DNA of 37,826 nt from Schlesneria paludicola DSM 18645 (GCA_945862235.1 CAMAYU010000038.1:1-37826); one strand, 5' to 3'; positions 14,919-24,596 are shown, counted from the stretch's first letter. Notes: generated from the letters alone by a model not told the origin. Numbers and translations: made by a program.

Positions 14919-16778
14919 ATGGCGATTCAGATCATCAACTGCCCCTCGTGCGATACGTTCCTACTCGAAGATACGGCGGAATGCCCCGAGTGTGGTCATG
15001 TCGTCCATGCTGTTCGTGCGGAAGAGACTCAGCGACACTCGCTTCCCACAGATGCCGCTGTCGATGGTGACATGGAGGCGTGTCCGAAGTGTGGCGAGAC
15101 GTGTCGACAGGGACTCGTTCGCTGCTGGAGTTGCGGTTCGTTTCTGCGATCAGACATCGAAGCCTCGTTCCTGCGTCGTCGCGAGGCCGCTCCGATTGGA
15201 ACGGTACAGACGTTCGACCTCGAAGTGATTGAAGAGTCTTCGATCACCGATGCGACTCCCGCACGACGACGCCACATGGCAACTCCCGAGTCATTGCTCG
15301 CCGCAGCACCGATGGCTTCCGAGGAAGATCAAGACGACGGTTTTGAATTGGCGGGCGACGTACACATGTCGGAGGCGGACGACGATGCCTTCGATCTGGC
15401 TGAGACCGTTGAATTGAGATCGGACGGGGGCGATTCCGAATTCTCCGATGAGCCGACGTTTCGACTGCAAGAGCCGACGTACAACCTGCTCGCAGATGCC
15501 GCTTCCATCGAATCACTTCCGTCGATGGACGAAGAGTCTGGCGACGATGACTTGGACGCGATTCCGCTGATGTCGTCGGAGGCCCGTTCCGAGAACAACC
15601 AGACTGCGGACACCTTCGCGCCGCTCGAACCCGCCAAGGAAGAGCCAACCGCGCCGCAGGTTTCCCCCGAAGACGAACTGCTGAAGATTGCGGCCGCTGA
15701 AGAAGTGGAGATCGCTCGTGCCCGCAAAGGGGCGACCTCACAAGCGACGTTCGTCGTCTACTGTCCTCAAGGACATCGCATTCGCGTTCGTGAGAAGTTT
15801 CGTGGCAAGACGGGCAAGTGCCCCAAGTGTGAATCGGCATTCGTTGTCCCGCAGAAACCCAAGCCCAACGCCAAGAAAAAGACCGACCCCGAAATGGCGG
15901 CTGTCACGGCGAGTGGCTCCGCAACGACGGCCAGTTCTGGACGCTATGCAACATGGCTGGCTGATGTCCGCCTGCATACCGTTGTTCCCGAAAAGTTGAA
16001 GCTCAAGGCCGACAGCCTGCTCAACGAATTTCAGCCCGTCGATGTCGGTCTTGGCGCGGAAGACTTACTGCTGGTGACGCTCGTGGGATCGGCGGGAATG
16101 TTCGGCAGCAATCTCAAGAAGAAGCCCGCAATTCGCGCTGCGATGTTGGAGCAGCTTGCGAAGCCAGACGCCTCGCTCGACGGACTGGCTGTCGCGACGA
16201 AGCGGCCGTATGCGAAAGAGACCTTCGCTCAACTGACAATTGTCCAGCCCGCACCGCTCGACTCGGAGTCGTTGTTCGGCAACATCCCCGTGTTTGGTGG
16301 AGGCCGAATCGCGGTGAGGTTGCCGAAGGGACCGGACGACAAGTACGCGCAGTATCTGTCGTTCGCACTGTCCGAGTTCCGCACGTTCGCTCGAGCATTG
16401 CATTCGGCCTGCGGCATCGAAGGCTTCGGGGCGAACACCGAAATCCCGCTGGCCGATCACTACGAAACGTTCAAGTGCCACTACAGCGACAACTCGGTGC
16501 GTGACTTGGCCAGCATCGGCTACTACCGCACCGATCCCAGCTTCAAGATCGAGATCGGTGGCTGGAAGTGTTCGGGCTGCGGCCTGATCGTCAGCGAAGA
16601 GGCTCGCAAGAAAGAGAAGCTCGGCGGGTTGAACGGGAAGGGACTGGCCAAAGCCAAGTGTCCGAAATGCACACAAAAGTTCGGCAGCAACGGACTGGTT
16701 CAACTCGCCGCCACGGAAGGAGCCGCTGCCACCGCATCGGGCGGTGAGGCGACCAGCGGAGAAGTCGCCGCCGACTGA
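14919..16778 (+). CDS. Multi-zinc-ribbon protein of unknown function
   Basis: From ATG 14919 the protein has 619 residues. Four Cys-rich zinc-ribbon modules are visible: C8-x2-C11 with C22-x2-C25 (CPSC, CPEC); C55-x2-C58 with C69-x2-C72 (CPKC, CWSC); one at about 281-310 (YCPQGHRIRVREKFRGKTGK followed by CPKC), a type seen in many planctomycete proteins; and one near 549-590 (WKCSGCGLIV with CPKC). Between modules 2 and 3 lies a long acidic, Ser/Thr-rich, probably disordered region (about 100-275). Residues about 350-540 form a globular domain of unknown kind. No signal peptide is present, so it is likely cytoplasmic. An alternative TTG start at 14769 would add 50 hydrophobic residues; I think this unlikely. 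Role unknown; glutamine synthetase follows 220 bp later. Confidence 0.75.
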   Translation: MAIQIINCPSCDTFLLEDTAECPECGHVVHAVRAEETQRHSLPTDAAVDGDMEACPKCGETCRQGLVRCWSCGSFLRSDIEASFLRRREAAPIGTVQTFDLEVIEESSITDATPARRRHMATPESLLAAAPMASEEDQDDGFELAGDVHMSEADDDAFDLAETVELRSDGGDSEFSDEPTFRLQEPTYNLLADAASIESLPSMDEESGDDDLDAIPLMSSEARSENNQTADTFAPLEPAKEEPTAPQVSPEDELLKIAAAEEVEIARARKGATSQATFVVYCPQGHRIRVREKFRGKTGKCPKCESAFVVPQKPKPNAKKKTDPEMAAVTASGSATTASSGRYATWLADVRLHTVVPEKLKLKADSLLNEFQPVDVGLGAEDLLLVTLVGSAGMFGSNLKKKPAIRAAMLEQLAKPDASLDGLAVATKRPYAKETFAQLTIVQPAPLDSESLFGNIPVFGGGRIAVRLPKGPDDKYAQYLSFALSEFRTFARALHSACGIEGFGANTEIPLADHYETFKCHYSDNSVRDLASIGYYRTDPSFKIEIGGWKCSGCGLIVSEEARKKEKLGGLNGKGLAKAKCPKCTQKFGSNGLVQLAATEGAAATASGGEATSGEVAAD

Positions 16779-16803
16779 CGCGGCACGGCAAACGGACAGT
16801 ACA

Positions 16804-16830
16804 AGATTTGAAACCACGGATTTCAAATCT
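16804..16830. repeat. Hairpin between the zinc-ribbon and glutamine synthetase genes
   Basis: AGATTTGAAA (16804-16813) is inverted as TTTCAAATCT (16821-16830); weaker pairing extends outwards (ACGGACAG against CTGTTCCGT). It lies about 25 bp past the zinc-ribbon stop. It is A/T-rich, unlike the other palindromes of the window, so it may be a separate repeat type or a message 3' end. Confidence 0.65.
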
Positions 16831-16998
16831 GTTCCGTCTGCTGCTTGGTCGTTTGGCGATGGAACCCGTGTGTGGCGGTTGCGGTCCCACCACGCCTTAC
16901 TCGCCGGTATTGGCTTTGCATATCGTGCCTCGCCGACCCATCGTCTTCCGCTGACGAATCGGCCACCGCCACTGACGCTTACCTCTGGAGAGACCCTC

Positions 16999-18420
16999 GT
17001 GCCGTCCCCTTCGCCTCGTGAAGTATTAGCCCTCTGCCGTGAGCGTGAGATTCGTGCCGTCGATTTGCGGTTCATGGACTTTCCGGGAACACAGAAGCAC
17101 TTCACGATTCCCGTCACCGCACTGACTGAGAAGAGCTTTGAAGACGGCTTCGGGTTTGACGGTTCGTCCATGCGTGGATGGCAGGCGATCAATGAGAGCG
17201 ACATGTTGGTCGTCCCCGATTCGGGAACGGCATTCGTCGATCCCTTCATGTCGCAGACCTTGGTCATGACGTGCAACATCCTCGACCCGATTACGCGCGA
17301 GGACTATGCCAAAGACCCGCGCAATGTTGCCCGCAAAGCCGACAACTATTTGAAATCGACCGGGCTGGCTGACACCGCGCAGTTTGGACCCGAAGCCGAA
17401 TTCTTCGTCTTCGACGATGTTCGTTTCGACCAGAACGAACACGAGGCGTACTACCACCTCGACAGCATCGAAGGGCAATGGAACCGGGGCCGCATCGAAT
17501 CGCGCGGCAACAACGGTCAGAAGATTCGTCTGAAAGAGGGCTACTTCCCGCTCCCACCAGTGGACACGCTGCAAGACCTGCGAACAGAGATCATGCTCAC
17601 GCTACAAGACTGCGGCGTGGAGGTTGAAGCTCAGCACCACGAAGTGGCCACCGCCGGGCAGTGTGAGATCGACATGCGGCACGCGCCGATCGTGCGCACC
17701 GGCGACAACCTGTTGCTCTACAAGTACATCGTCCGCAACGTCGCGGCCAAGCACGGCAAATCGGCGACGTTCATGCCCAAGCCGCTGTGGAACGACAACG
17801 GCTCGGGCCTGCATCTTCACTTCTCACTGTGGAAGAACAGCACGAACCTGTTTGCCGGTTCGGGATACGCGGGGCTGTCCGAGACCGCTCTGTTTGCGAT
17901 CGGCGGCATCCTGCATCACGCACCCGCGCTGATGGCTTTCTGTTGCCCAACGACCAACAGCTACAAGCGGCTCGTCCCCGGTTTTGAAGCGCCGATCAAC
18001 CTCTCGTACAGCAGTCGCAATCGCTCGGCGGCGATTCGCATCCCGGCCCATTCTCCGCGCCCCGAGAACAAGCGGATCGAGTTCCGCTGTCCGGATGCTT
18101 CGTCGAACGGATACCTCGCGATGTCCGCGATGTTGATGGCGGCGATCGACGGCATCCAACGTCGCCTCGATCCCGGCCGACCGCTCGACAAAGACTTGTA
18201 TGACCTCGCGCCGGATGAGCAGACCGATGCCCCGAAAGTTCCCGCGTCGCTGGAAGAGTCACTCGCCGCGCTGCGCCGCGACCATCAGTTCCTCCTTCGC
18301 GGAGATGTCTTCACCGAAGACGTGATCGATACTTGGATTTGGTACAAGACGGAGAAGGAAGTCGAAGCCCTCCGCCAGCGCCCGCACCCGTTCGAGTTCG
18401 CGATGTATTACGACATCTGA
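16999..18420 (+). CDS. glnA: Glutamine synthetase, type I (GlnA)
   Basis: Catalyses ATP-dependent ligation of ammonia to glutamate, the entry step of nitrogen assimilation, as a cytoplasmic dodecamer. From GTG 16999 the protein has 473 residues, matching GSI (469 in E. coli). Motifs: FGFDGSSMRGWQAINESDM, GPEAEFFVFD, EVATAGQCEIDMR, KPLWNDNGSGLHLHFSLWK (ATP/metal site), and FEAPINLSYSSRNRSAAIRI. The adenylylation loop is present, with the target tyrosine Y401 in DKDLYDLAPDE, so it belongs to the GSI-beta class that can be controlled by GlnE-type adenylylation; no glnE or PII gene is in the window. The GTG start is supported by GGAGAG about 7 bp upstream; the frame is open further upstream to 16744 but overlaps the preceding gene there. 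Confidence 0.96.
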   Translation: MPSPSPREVLALCREREIRAVDLRFMDFPGTQKHFTIPVTALTEKSFEDGFGFDGSSMRGWQAINESDMLVVPDSGTAFVDPFMSQTLVMTCNILDPITREDYAKDPRNVARKADNYLKSTGLADTAQFGPEAEFFVFDDVRFDQNEHEAYYHLDSIEGQWNRGRIESRGNNGQKIRLKEGYFPLPPVDTLQDLRTEIMLTLQDCGVEVEAQHHEVATAGQCEIDMRHAPIVRTGDNLLLYKYIVRNVAAKHGKSATFMPKPLWNDNGSGLHLHFSLWKNSTNLFAGSGYAGLSETALFAIGGILHHAPALMAFCCPTTNSYKRLVPGFEAPINLSYSSRNRSAAIRIPAHSPRPENKRIEFRCPDASSNGYLAMSAMLMAAIDGIQRRLDPGRPLDKDLYDLAPDEQTDAPKVPASLEESLAALRRDHQFLLRGDVFTEDVIDTWIWYKTEKEVEALRQRPHPFEFAMYYDI

Positions 18421-18512
18421 CATCTGGCAATAGTCGTTCTGTCGCTCGACGACAGGAGAGCCAAATGCCTTTCGCAAGGTCAGGCGAGAGACATGAGTTG
18501 CCGTACCGCAGA

Positions 18513-18578
18513 TCAAAGCCAGACGCGCAAGCGAAGACTCGACGGCCGACAGCTTCGCTTGCGCGTCTGGCTTTGATG
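18513..18578. repeat. Perfect palindrome between convergent glnA and kinase genes
   Basis: The 25-bp arm ATCAAAGCCAGACGCGCAAG plus GCGAAG-type end (18513-18537) is exactly repeated in inverted orientation at 18554-18578, with a 16-bp loop. It fills much of the 187 bp between the convergent glnA and hybrid kinase genes. A double terminator is possible, but no T-run is present and the sequence looks like one of the dispersed palindromes. Confidence 0.85.
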
Positions 18579-18607
18579 GATACGCCATTTCCTGCCGCTC
18601 GCCTCAC

Positions 18608-21600
18608 TCAAGTCCCGTCGCTCGCCTCGGGAGGCCCCGCGTTCAAGACGATCAAGAAGCGGGCGAGTTCGCTTTCGAGCGTGGACAGCAGTTCGGCGCA
18701 TCCGTCCCAGGACTCGTTACGCCCGTGGTTTTCGAGAGCCAATGCCGCTTGAACGAGTGGCTCGGCACCGAAATAAGTCACCGAGCCTTTCAGGGTGTGC
18801 GCCGCGCGGCGCAGCAGTTTGAATTCGCGGGTCTTGATCGAACGGAGAATTTCTGCCAGTTGGGTCGCGGTCTCTTTCTTCGCCAGTTCCGCGAACTCAC
18901 GCAGCGTGTCCGTACCGCCACCGAGCCGTTCTTTCGCCACGTTCCAATCGATCGCGGGGAGCGTGTCTGGCGCTGAGTTGTCCGCACGAGCCCTGGGTTC
19001 GAGCGGTGCGGCATCACGGTCAGCAGAAGAAGTCGTGCCGCTTTCGGAAGCCTCCCGAAGTCCGGCATCGACCGGCAGGCAGAGCGTGGGGAAGCGTTCG
19101 ACGGCGCGATACATTTCGGCGGGAGTAATCGGTTTGAAAACGTAGTCGTCCATGCCGGAGTCGAGGCAGCGTTCGCGGTCTCCTTTGAGAGCCTCCGCCG
19201 TCATCGCCACGATCGGAATGTGCCCGCCGGTTTGGTGCTCGCGCTTCCGGATTTCGGCGGTGGCCTCGTAGCCGTCCATGACGGGCATCTGCATGTCCAT
19301 CAGCACGACATCGAATTCCTCTGCGGCGAGCGTGTTGACCGCCTCGAGTCCGTTCACTGCCACGACCACTTGATGCCCGCGCGACAGCAGCAGTCCGAGT
19401 GCAACGCGGCGATTGATTTCGTTATCCTCGACCAACAGCACGCGGCGCGGATGAACAGGCGAGGATGTCGCCAGAGTCGGCGGTTGCATCGGCTTGACGC
19501 TCGTGTACCGACCGAATTGGCGCAGCACCTCGTTGAGCAATTCGGACGCGATGACCGGCTTGGTCATGAACCGGCCGATACCGTATTTCTGGCCCAGTTC
19601 CGCGTCGATCGGCGACGTACCCGACGAGATCATGATGATCGGACATTGGCCCTGATTCCGAATGTCGCGCAAGCTCTCGGCAAAGTGGAGACCATCTTCG
19701 CCGGGCATGTGGTGGTCGAGCAGAATCAGTCGGATGGGATGCTGGGACTCGTCGGCTGTTTGCAGCGCGTGTCGGGCGACTGCGGCGGAGTCGGCCAGCA
19801 CCGGTCGCATGTGCCAGTATTGCAGCATCTCGCCCAGGATGCGGCGGTTCGTGAAGTTGTCGTCCACGACCAGCACCGGCAGGTCGAGCAACGATTCGAG
19901 TTCCGCCGGTTCGTGCCGATGCTGATCGTCGGAGATTTCCAATTCGGCGGTGAAGTGAAACGTCGAACCACGACCGGGTTCGCTTTCGACCCAGATCTTG
20001 CCGTGCATCATTTCCACGAGTTGTCGCGAGATCGCCAAGCCCAACCCCGTGCCGCCGAACCGTCGTGTCGTCGAGGATTCGGCCTGCTCGAACGGACGGA
20101 AAATCTGGACCAGCTTGTCGGCGGGAATTCCGATCCCCGTGTCGCTGACAGAGAAATGCAGCCGGGCCCGTTCGGCGGTGATCGACTCGACATTGAGGTT
20201 CACAAAAATTTCGCCGGCTTCGGTGAACTTCACGGCGTTCCCGAGCAAATTGACGAGTACCTGTTGAATGCGGCCGGAATCACCGAGCAGATGGTCGGGG
20301 ATTTCTGGCGCGATGCGACAGACGATCTCCAGTCCCTTCTCTGCCGCACGCAGCATCAGCATTTGCGACGCGCGGCCGACGCATTCCGAGATCCGGAAGT
20401 TCACACGCTCCAGTTCCAGCTTGCCCGCCTCGATCTTGGAGAAGTCGAGGATGTCGTTGAGCAGCCGCAACAGAATGTGGGCCGACTCATCGACGGTCGT
20501 CAGATAGTCGCGCTGGTGCGACCGCAATTCGGTGCGCGCCAACAACTGCGTCATGCCGATGATGCCATTCATCGGTGTGCGGATTTCGTGGCTCATGTTG
20601 GCTAGGAACGAACTCTTGGCCTTGTTGGCGGTTTCGGCAGCCTCCTTGGCTCGATGCAGTTCGACTTCGTGCCGCCGGCGCTCCGTCGTGTCACGGAACA
20701 CGATGACGCCACCTCGCAATTGGTTCGTCTCATCCCTTAAGGGTCTCCCGTTGACGCTGAGCCACACACCATCCGGCTTCCGCGAATTGCGGATAAACAG
20801 CTCGTCTTCGTAGACATCCTCGCCGCGAATGGTGCGTGCCAGTGGCAGGTCTTGCGGCGGAAAGGGCGTGACCATATCGGGCAGGAAGCAACCGTAGTGC
20901 GTGGTCCAGCCTTCAATGGGGGTGTCCGTCGTACCGAGGCCAACAATTTGCTCGGCGACCTCGTTCCAAAACAAAAACTTGCCCGCTGAATCGGCGACGA
21001 TCACTCCATCGGCGATGCTCTTCAGACTGGAGTCCAAGATACGGCTGACCTCTTCAGCCTCCACTTTGGCTCGACGCAGTTCCTCCTCAGTCCGCTTGCG
21101 TTCGGTAATGTCGATAATCGAGGCGAGGACAAATGTGCCCTCGTTCGTGGAAATGGGATTCAGACCGAGTTCGATGGGGACCTCTGTGCCATCCTTACTG
21201 ACGCCAAACAGACCCCCGCCAGATCCCATGGCCCGTGTCTGAGGGTTGCGGTAGAAGCTTTCAACTTTGCTGGGATGCTGTGGTCGAAATCGCTCGGGCA
21301 CGAGGATTTCGACCAGCTCTCCGATGAGTTCTTTGCGGCTGTAGCCGAAAAGTTCCTCTGTGCGGCCATTGACCAAGGTGATCCGTCGCTCGCGATCAAT
21401 CATCACCATTGCGCTGGGAGCGGCTTCGACGACGATGCGAAAACGTTCCTCTTGCCGCTTGCGAAGTGAGATGTCCTCGGCCACGCCGAGGAATCCCGTG
21501 ATCTCGCCAGCGGTGTTCTTGACCGCCGTGATGACCTGACTGACCGCGAAATGGCTGCCGTCTTTACGGACGAAAGTCCATTCGCGCTGATCGAAGCGGC

Positions 21601-22654
21601 CCTGCTTGGCGTAGGCCACGAACGCCTCAAAGCCTTCCACGAGATAGTCCAACTCACGCGACAACTCGGCGCCGTGAGCCAGCACCTCGTCGCGCAGATG
21701 AATGATCTGGAGTGTCTGCTTGCCGACCATCTCTCCGGCGGAGTAGCCCAGTAAGTTCTCCGCACCCGAATTGAAGACCGTGATGAGACCGTGTACGTCG
21801 GTCGCGATGATCGAAACCTGCGTCGCCGCATCGAGCACTCCGGCGAGCTGCGCGTTCGCCGTGGCCAACTCGGTCTTGATGGTTTCCAGTTGCGCCGAGT
21901 ATTGCCGCAGGCTCTCATTCTGCTGTTGCGTGACGCGATGTCCCGCCGCCGTCTGCTCCTGTTCGGCAAGGACCGAGCGGCGCGACAAGGCTCCGAAATA
22001 AACGGCTCCGAATATCGTGGCAATCACCAGCACGATGATCCCAAACGAGAGTTGAGCCAGCCCTGCGGCGCGACCCGTGTGGTGAGCGAACCGAGTGTTC
22101 TGGATGTTTCGGATTGCCTCCCGCAGCTTCGCATTCTGCGACATCGCACGCACGAGCGAGCGGTCCATTTGAGCCATGAATTCACCCGCTTCTTCCCGGT
22201 CCCCTTGGCCGAGAAGCTGAAAGATGTCCACGGTCTCCGTCTGCATCTGGCGGATCTCAGTGTTGAATCCGGAGAGCATCACCAACAACGGCGCTCCGAT
22301 CTGGGAAGGAACGTTGTTCTGAATGTCTTCCGTGGCGAGCAGGTAGCGCTTCTCATAGTTCTGCATGGCCTGCGTCAAACGCTTCGATTCCAGCGGGATA
22401 TCGCCCGACTCGAAAGCATCGTTGCCCGGCGCGTTGGCCGCCACGGAGAGATCGACGATCTCCGCGATCCGGCTGGCCCGTTCGGCCCATGCCTGGTTCT
22501 CGGTGACGGAGGTGCGATAGATGGACAGCACCTGTTGTGTCAGGAACACACTCAGCAGGATCGTGGCGATGTTGAACGTCGCCAGAACGTAGTACAGCAG
22601 GTGCCAACGCACCTGCTTGAACGCGGTCGGCATCGTTGACGAAGGAATGTTCAT
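18608..22654 (-). CDS. Hybrid sensor histidine kinase with three PAS, two receiver and one Hpt domain
   Basis: A membrane-anchored kinase of 1348 residues with a complete internal phosphorelay. Order: membrane helix about 17-39; periplasmic four-helix-type sensor about 40-200; membrane helix about 202-224; PAS1 (about 272-385), PAS2 (about 400-520, VNGRTEELFGYSRKELIG) and PAS3 (about 535-665); HisKA with the phospho-accepting His at H689 (FLANMSHEIRTPMNGIIG); HATPase about 790-905 with the GTGLGLAISRQLVEMM G-box; receiver 1 with D980 (LILLDHHMPGEDG); receiver 2 with D1120 (VVLMDMQMPVMDGYEA); Hpt with H1286 (AAHTLKGSVTYFG). All relay residues are present. The organisation is like BarA/EvgS-type kinases. 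GGAG precedes the ATG by 8 bp. No response regulator with an output domain is nearby, so the target is unknown. It is divergent from the GYF/DUF1559 locus. Confidence 0.94.
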   Translation of the reverse strand: MNIPSSTMPTAFKQVRWHLLYYVLATFNIATILLSVFLTQQVLSIYRTSVTENQAWAERASRIAEIVDLSVAANAPGNDAFESGDIPLESKRLTQAMQNYEKRYLLATEDIQNNVPSQIGAPLLVMLSGFNTEIRQMQTETVDIFQLLGQGDREEAGEFMAQMDRSLVRAMSQNAKLREAIRNIQNTRFAHHTGRAAGLAQLSFGIIVLVIATIFGAVYFGALSRRSVLAEQEQTAAGHRVTQQQNESLRQYSAQLETIKTELATANAQLAGVLDAATQVSIIATDVHGLITVFNSGAENLLGYSAGEMVGKQTLQIIHLRDEVLAHGAELSRELDYLVEGFEAFVAYAKQGRFDQREWTFVRKDGSHFAVSQVITAVKNTAGEITGFLGVAEDISLRKRQEERFRIVVEAAPSAMVMIDRERRITLVNGRTEELFGYSRKELIGELVEILVPERFRPQHPSKVESFYRNPQTRAMGSGGGLFGVSKDGTEVPIELGLNPISTNEGTFVLASIIDITERKRTEEELRRAKVEAEEVSRILDSSLKSIADGVIVADSAGKFLFWNEVAEQIVGLGTTDTPIEGWTTHYGCFLPDMVTPFPPQDLPLARTIRGEDVYEDELFIRNSRKPDGVWLSVNGRPLRDETNQLRGGVIVFRDTTERRRHEVELHRAKEAAETANKAKSSFLANMSHEIRTPMNGIIGMTQLLARTELRSHQRDYLTTVDESAHILLRLLNDILDFSKIEAGKLELERVNFRISECVGRASQMLMLRAAEKGLEIVCRIAPEIPDHLLGDSGRIQQVLVNLLGNAVKFTEAGEIFVNLNVESITAERARLHFSVSDTGIGIPADKLVQIFRPFEQAESSTTRRFGGTGLGLAISRQLVEMMHGKIWVESEPGRGSTFHFTAELEISDDQHRHEPAELESLLDLPVLVVDDNFTNRRILGEMLQYWHMRPVLADSAAVARHALQTADESQHPIRLILLDHHMPGEDGLHFAESLRDIRNQGQCPIIMISSGTSPIDAELGQKYGIGRFMTKPVIASELLNEVLRQFGRYTSVKPMQPPTLATSSPVHPRRVLLVEDNEINRRVALGLLLSRGHQVVVAVNGLEAVNTLAAEEFDVVLMDMQMPVMDGYEATAEIRKREHQTGGHIPIVAMTAEALKGDRERCLDSGMDDYVFKPITPAEMYRAVERFPTLCLPVDAGLREASESGTTSSADRDAAPLEPRARADNSAPDTLPAIDWNVAKERLGGGTDTLREFAELAKKETATQLAEILRSIKTREFKLLRRAAHTLKGSVTYFGAEPLVQAALALENHGRNESWDGCAELLSTLESELARFLIVLNAGPPEASDGT

Positions 22655-23108
22655 GAGGAGACTCCGCCGTTTCCCGCCAGCGAGCGAAGTGAGCAGGCAA
22701 TCCGATCATGAAATGTCATGGACGTACCTGATTGAAGTGTGATGACACTATTTGAGGTGCGATAACAGGGTGTGGCCGACACCTGTTTTCGGGGTCAAGT
22801 AGAGCGAGTATGACTGCCTGAAATCGACCACCAAAACCTCGACTGCAATCTACCAAGGATCGAAGCGTTCATCGCATCACTTTTTCAAAAATGGCATGGC
22901 ATCTGAAAACGGGCGCGGCGGAACTACTCTGAAGCAGGGTATCGCCCTAAACAAGGTCAGGGACGATTCCACGCGGCAATTGCCGACGCCCCGGCTTATG
23001 CTGCGGGTTGATGTTCGAGTCTTGAAATCGTTTCCATGGCTTCCAGCAGGCTGTCGAGTCAGCCTTGTTGTGGGTGTGATCGGGAATGCCGTAACGAAGT
23101 AGACCGCG
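22655..23108. other. Divergent intergenic region upstream of the kinase
   Basis: 454 bp between the hybrid kinase (leftward) and the GYF-domain gene (rightward). No coding sequence is supported. It contains one short imperfect hairpin (AACAGGGTGT at 22764-22773 against ACACCTGTT at 22779-22787). Promoters for both genes should be here, but I see no consensus I would defend. Confidence 0.5.
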
Positions 23109-24596
23109 ATGACCACGTTTGAAGAAGCCTATGATGCAGCGGCAAGTTGGCTGGACGAGCGCGGCCTGCTACTGAACTCACAACTGTTGCAAATGGTTAC
23201 GGGTGACGAGGGACTGCGGGACGAAGTGCGCGCGTTGCTGTTGTCCGATGGCGTCGCGATCGACCGTTACGGAATTGGTCTCGTACGCGGCGAGCAACCC
23301 CTCCCAAGTCGCACGCTTCGCAGCGATGAAGGGCCGTCTGAGATTCTGTTTGCGGAAGCGACCGACGCATCCTTGGAAGAACGTTTCCAAGAGACCGGCC
23401 CGGTTTCGGATGAGTCCGCTGAGGCCGAGTGGTGGCTGATGGCCGGCGGCGCGACACGAGGCCCGTTTATGCTCGAGGCTTTGCAACGACTGCGACGGCG
23501 TGGCGACGTGGCCGACACGCACCTCGTTCGACAGGGAGAACGCGGTCTGTGGCGCAGTCCCCATGACGTGGAGGAATTGGCTGAGTTCGCGCAGCCCGGG
23601 CCTTCGGAGCAGCGGTCATTGGCGATCGAGTCTCCCGTGGCGTATCGCACGGGAACCGAAGAGCCGTTCACCAAGGACGGCCGCTCGGCGTCCCTCAGTT
23701 CGTCGCGTCCCTCTGGTTCGGTTTCACGTCCTGACACGGAACCTCGTCGCAGCGAAGTCGAACGGCGCGATGGGAGTGTTCCGCGACGAGCGGCATCGCC
23801 TGCTCCTGAGCCTTCTCGCCATGCAGAGCTGAACGGCTCAGAGGGATCGGGCGGCGCAATCGACGACGAGTGCGAGTTCTTCCTGTGGGAGGGAGGACGC
23901 CCGGTCGGGCCGGTATCGCGGACTGATCTGCAAGAACGATTGGCAAATGGTCTGCTGCTCGCGGACGAGTTCGTTCAGGTCGGTGTGGATGGCGAATGGC
24001 AACCGGTGGCGAAGGCGCTGAACGTGCGTCGTCCGCCACTCAAGAATTCCGATCGCTCGCGTGACACCGGCGGTGAGGACTCCAAAAGTCCGTCTCATTC
24101 CAGCGATGGTTCCAACTCAACGACCGCGCTGAACAACAAGGGCTTCGGTTCGCCTGTCTCGACAACCGGTGCGCCCCGCGCCGCATCGCGCAAGACATCC
24201 CCTTCAGCGAACAGTACGTCTTCGCCGATTGACGCGACGACGAACGTCGGTCGAGTTGCTCGTTGTGATCGCGATCATCTCAGTTCTCGTCTCGCTGCTG
24301 ATGCCCGCCGTGCAGCAAGCCCGCGAAGCAGCGCGGCGGACTCAGTGCCAGAACAATCTTCGCCAGATTGGTCTCGCTCTGCACAACTACCACGACACGT
24401 TCAAGGTGTTTCCGCCGGGCAACACAACCTCGTTGCCGAAATGCATCTGTTCCAAGACCAGCTTTGCCAGCCAATCGACTTGGAGTTGGTTGACGATGAT
24501 TCTTTCTCAGTTGGAACAGTCCAATGCCTATCTCGCCATCGCGCCGGGAAGCGAGCCGGTCGGAACCGCGATACAGAATCCATTCAAGGCCAATGA
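23109..24596 (+). CDS. GYF-domain protein; 3' part probably out of frame
   Basis: Two GYF_2-like domains are visible: about residues 113-160 (EWWLMAGGATRGPFMLEALQ then LVRQGERGLWRSP) and about 255-305 (CEFFLWEGGRPVGPVSRTDL then VGVDGEWQPV). Such domains bind proline-rich or other partner peptides and are common in planctomycete membrane proteins. A Ser/Thr-rich linker follows (about 310-375). From about residue 380 (nucleotide 24250) the frame overlaps, in a different phase, a sequence that clearly encodes a DUF1559 protein, and the last 118 residues of this frame look like an out-of-phase reading (Arg/Ser-rich, no recognisable domain). The true protein may therefore continue into DUF1559 after a +1 shift near 24240-24250. 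No signal peptide; the ribosome binding site before ATG 23109 is weak. Confidence 0.65.
   Translation: MTTFEEAYDAAASWLDERGLLLNSQLLQMVTGDEGLRDEVRALLLSDGVAIDRYGIGLVRGEQPLPSRTLRSDEGPSEILFAEATDASLEERFQETGPVSDESAEAEWWLMAGGATRGPFMLEALQRLRRRGDVADTHLVRQGERGLWRSPHDVEELAEFAQPGPSEQRSLAIESPVAYRTGTEEPFTKDGRSASLSSSRPSGSVSRPDTEPRRSEVERRDGSVPRRAASPAPEPSRHAELNGSEGSGGAIDDECEFFLWEGGRPVGPVSRTDLQERLANGLLLADEFVQVGVDGEWQPVAKALNVRRPPLKNSDRSRDTGGEDSKSPSHSSDGSNSTTALNNKGFGSPVSTTGAPRAASRKTSPSANSTSSPIDATTNVGRVARCDRDHLSSRLAADARRAASPRSSAADSVPEQSSPDWSRSAQLPRHVQGVSAGQHNLVAEMHLFQDQLCQPIDLELVDDDSFSVGTVQCLSRHRAGKRAGRNRDTESIQGQ

Noticed and set aside
19220..20605. 461-codon plus-strand frame inside the hybrid kinase gene
   Set aside because: Shadow of the kinase gene; His/Arg-rich translation without domains, and the minus strand encodes intact receiver and ATPase domains here.
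22764..22787. Short hairpin upstream of the kinase as an operator or attenuator
   Set aside because: The stem is short and imperfect and its position relative to either gene's start is not informative; kept only as a note in the intergenic entry.
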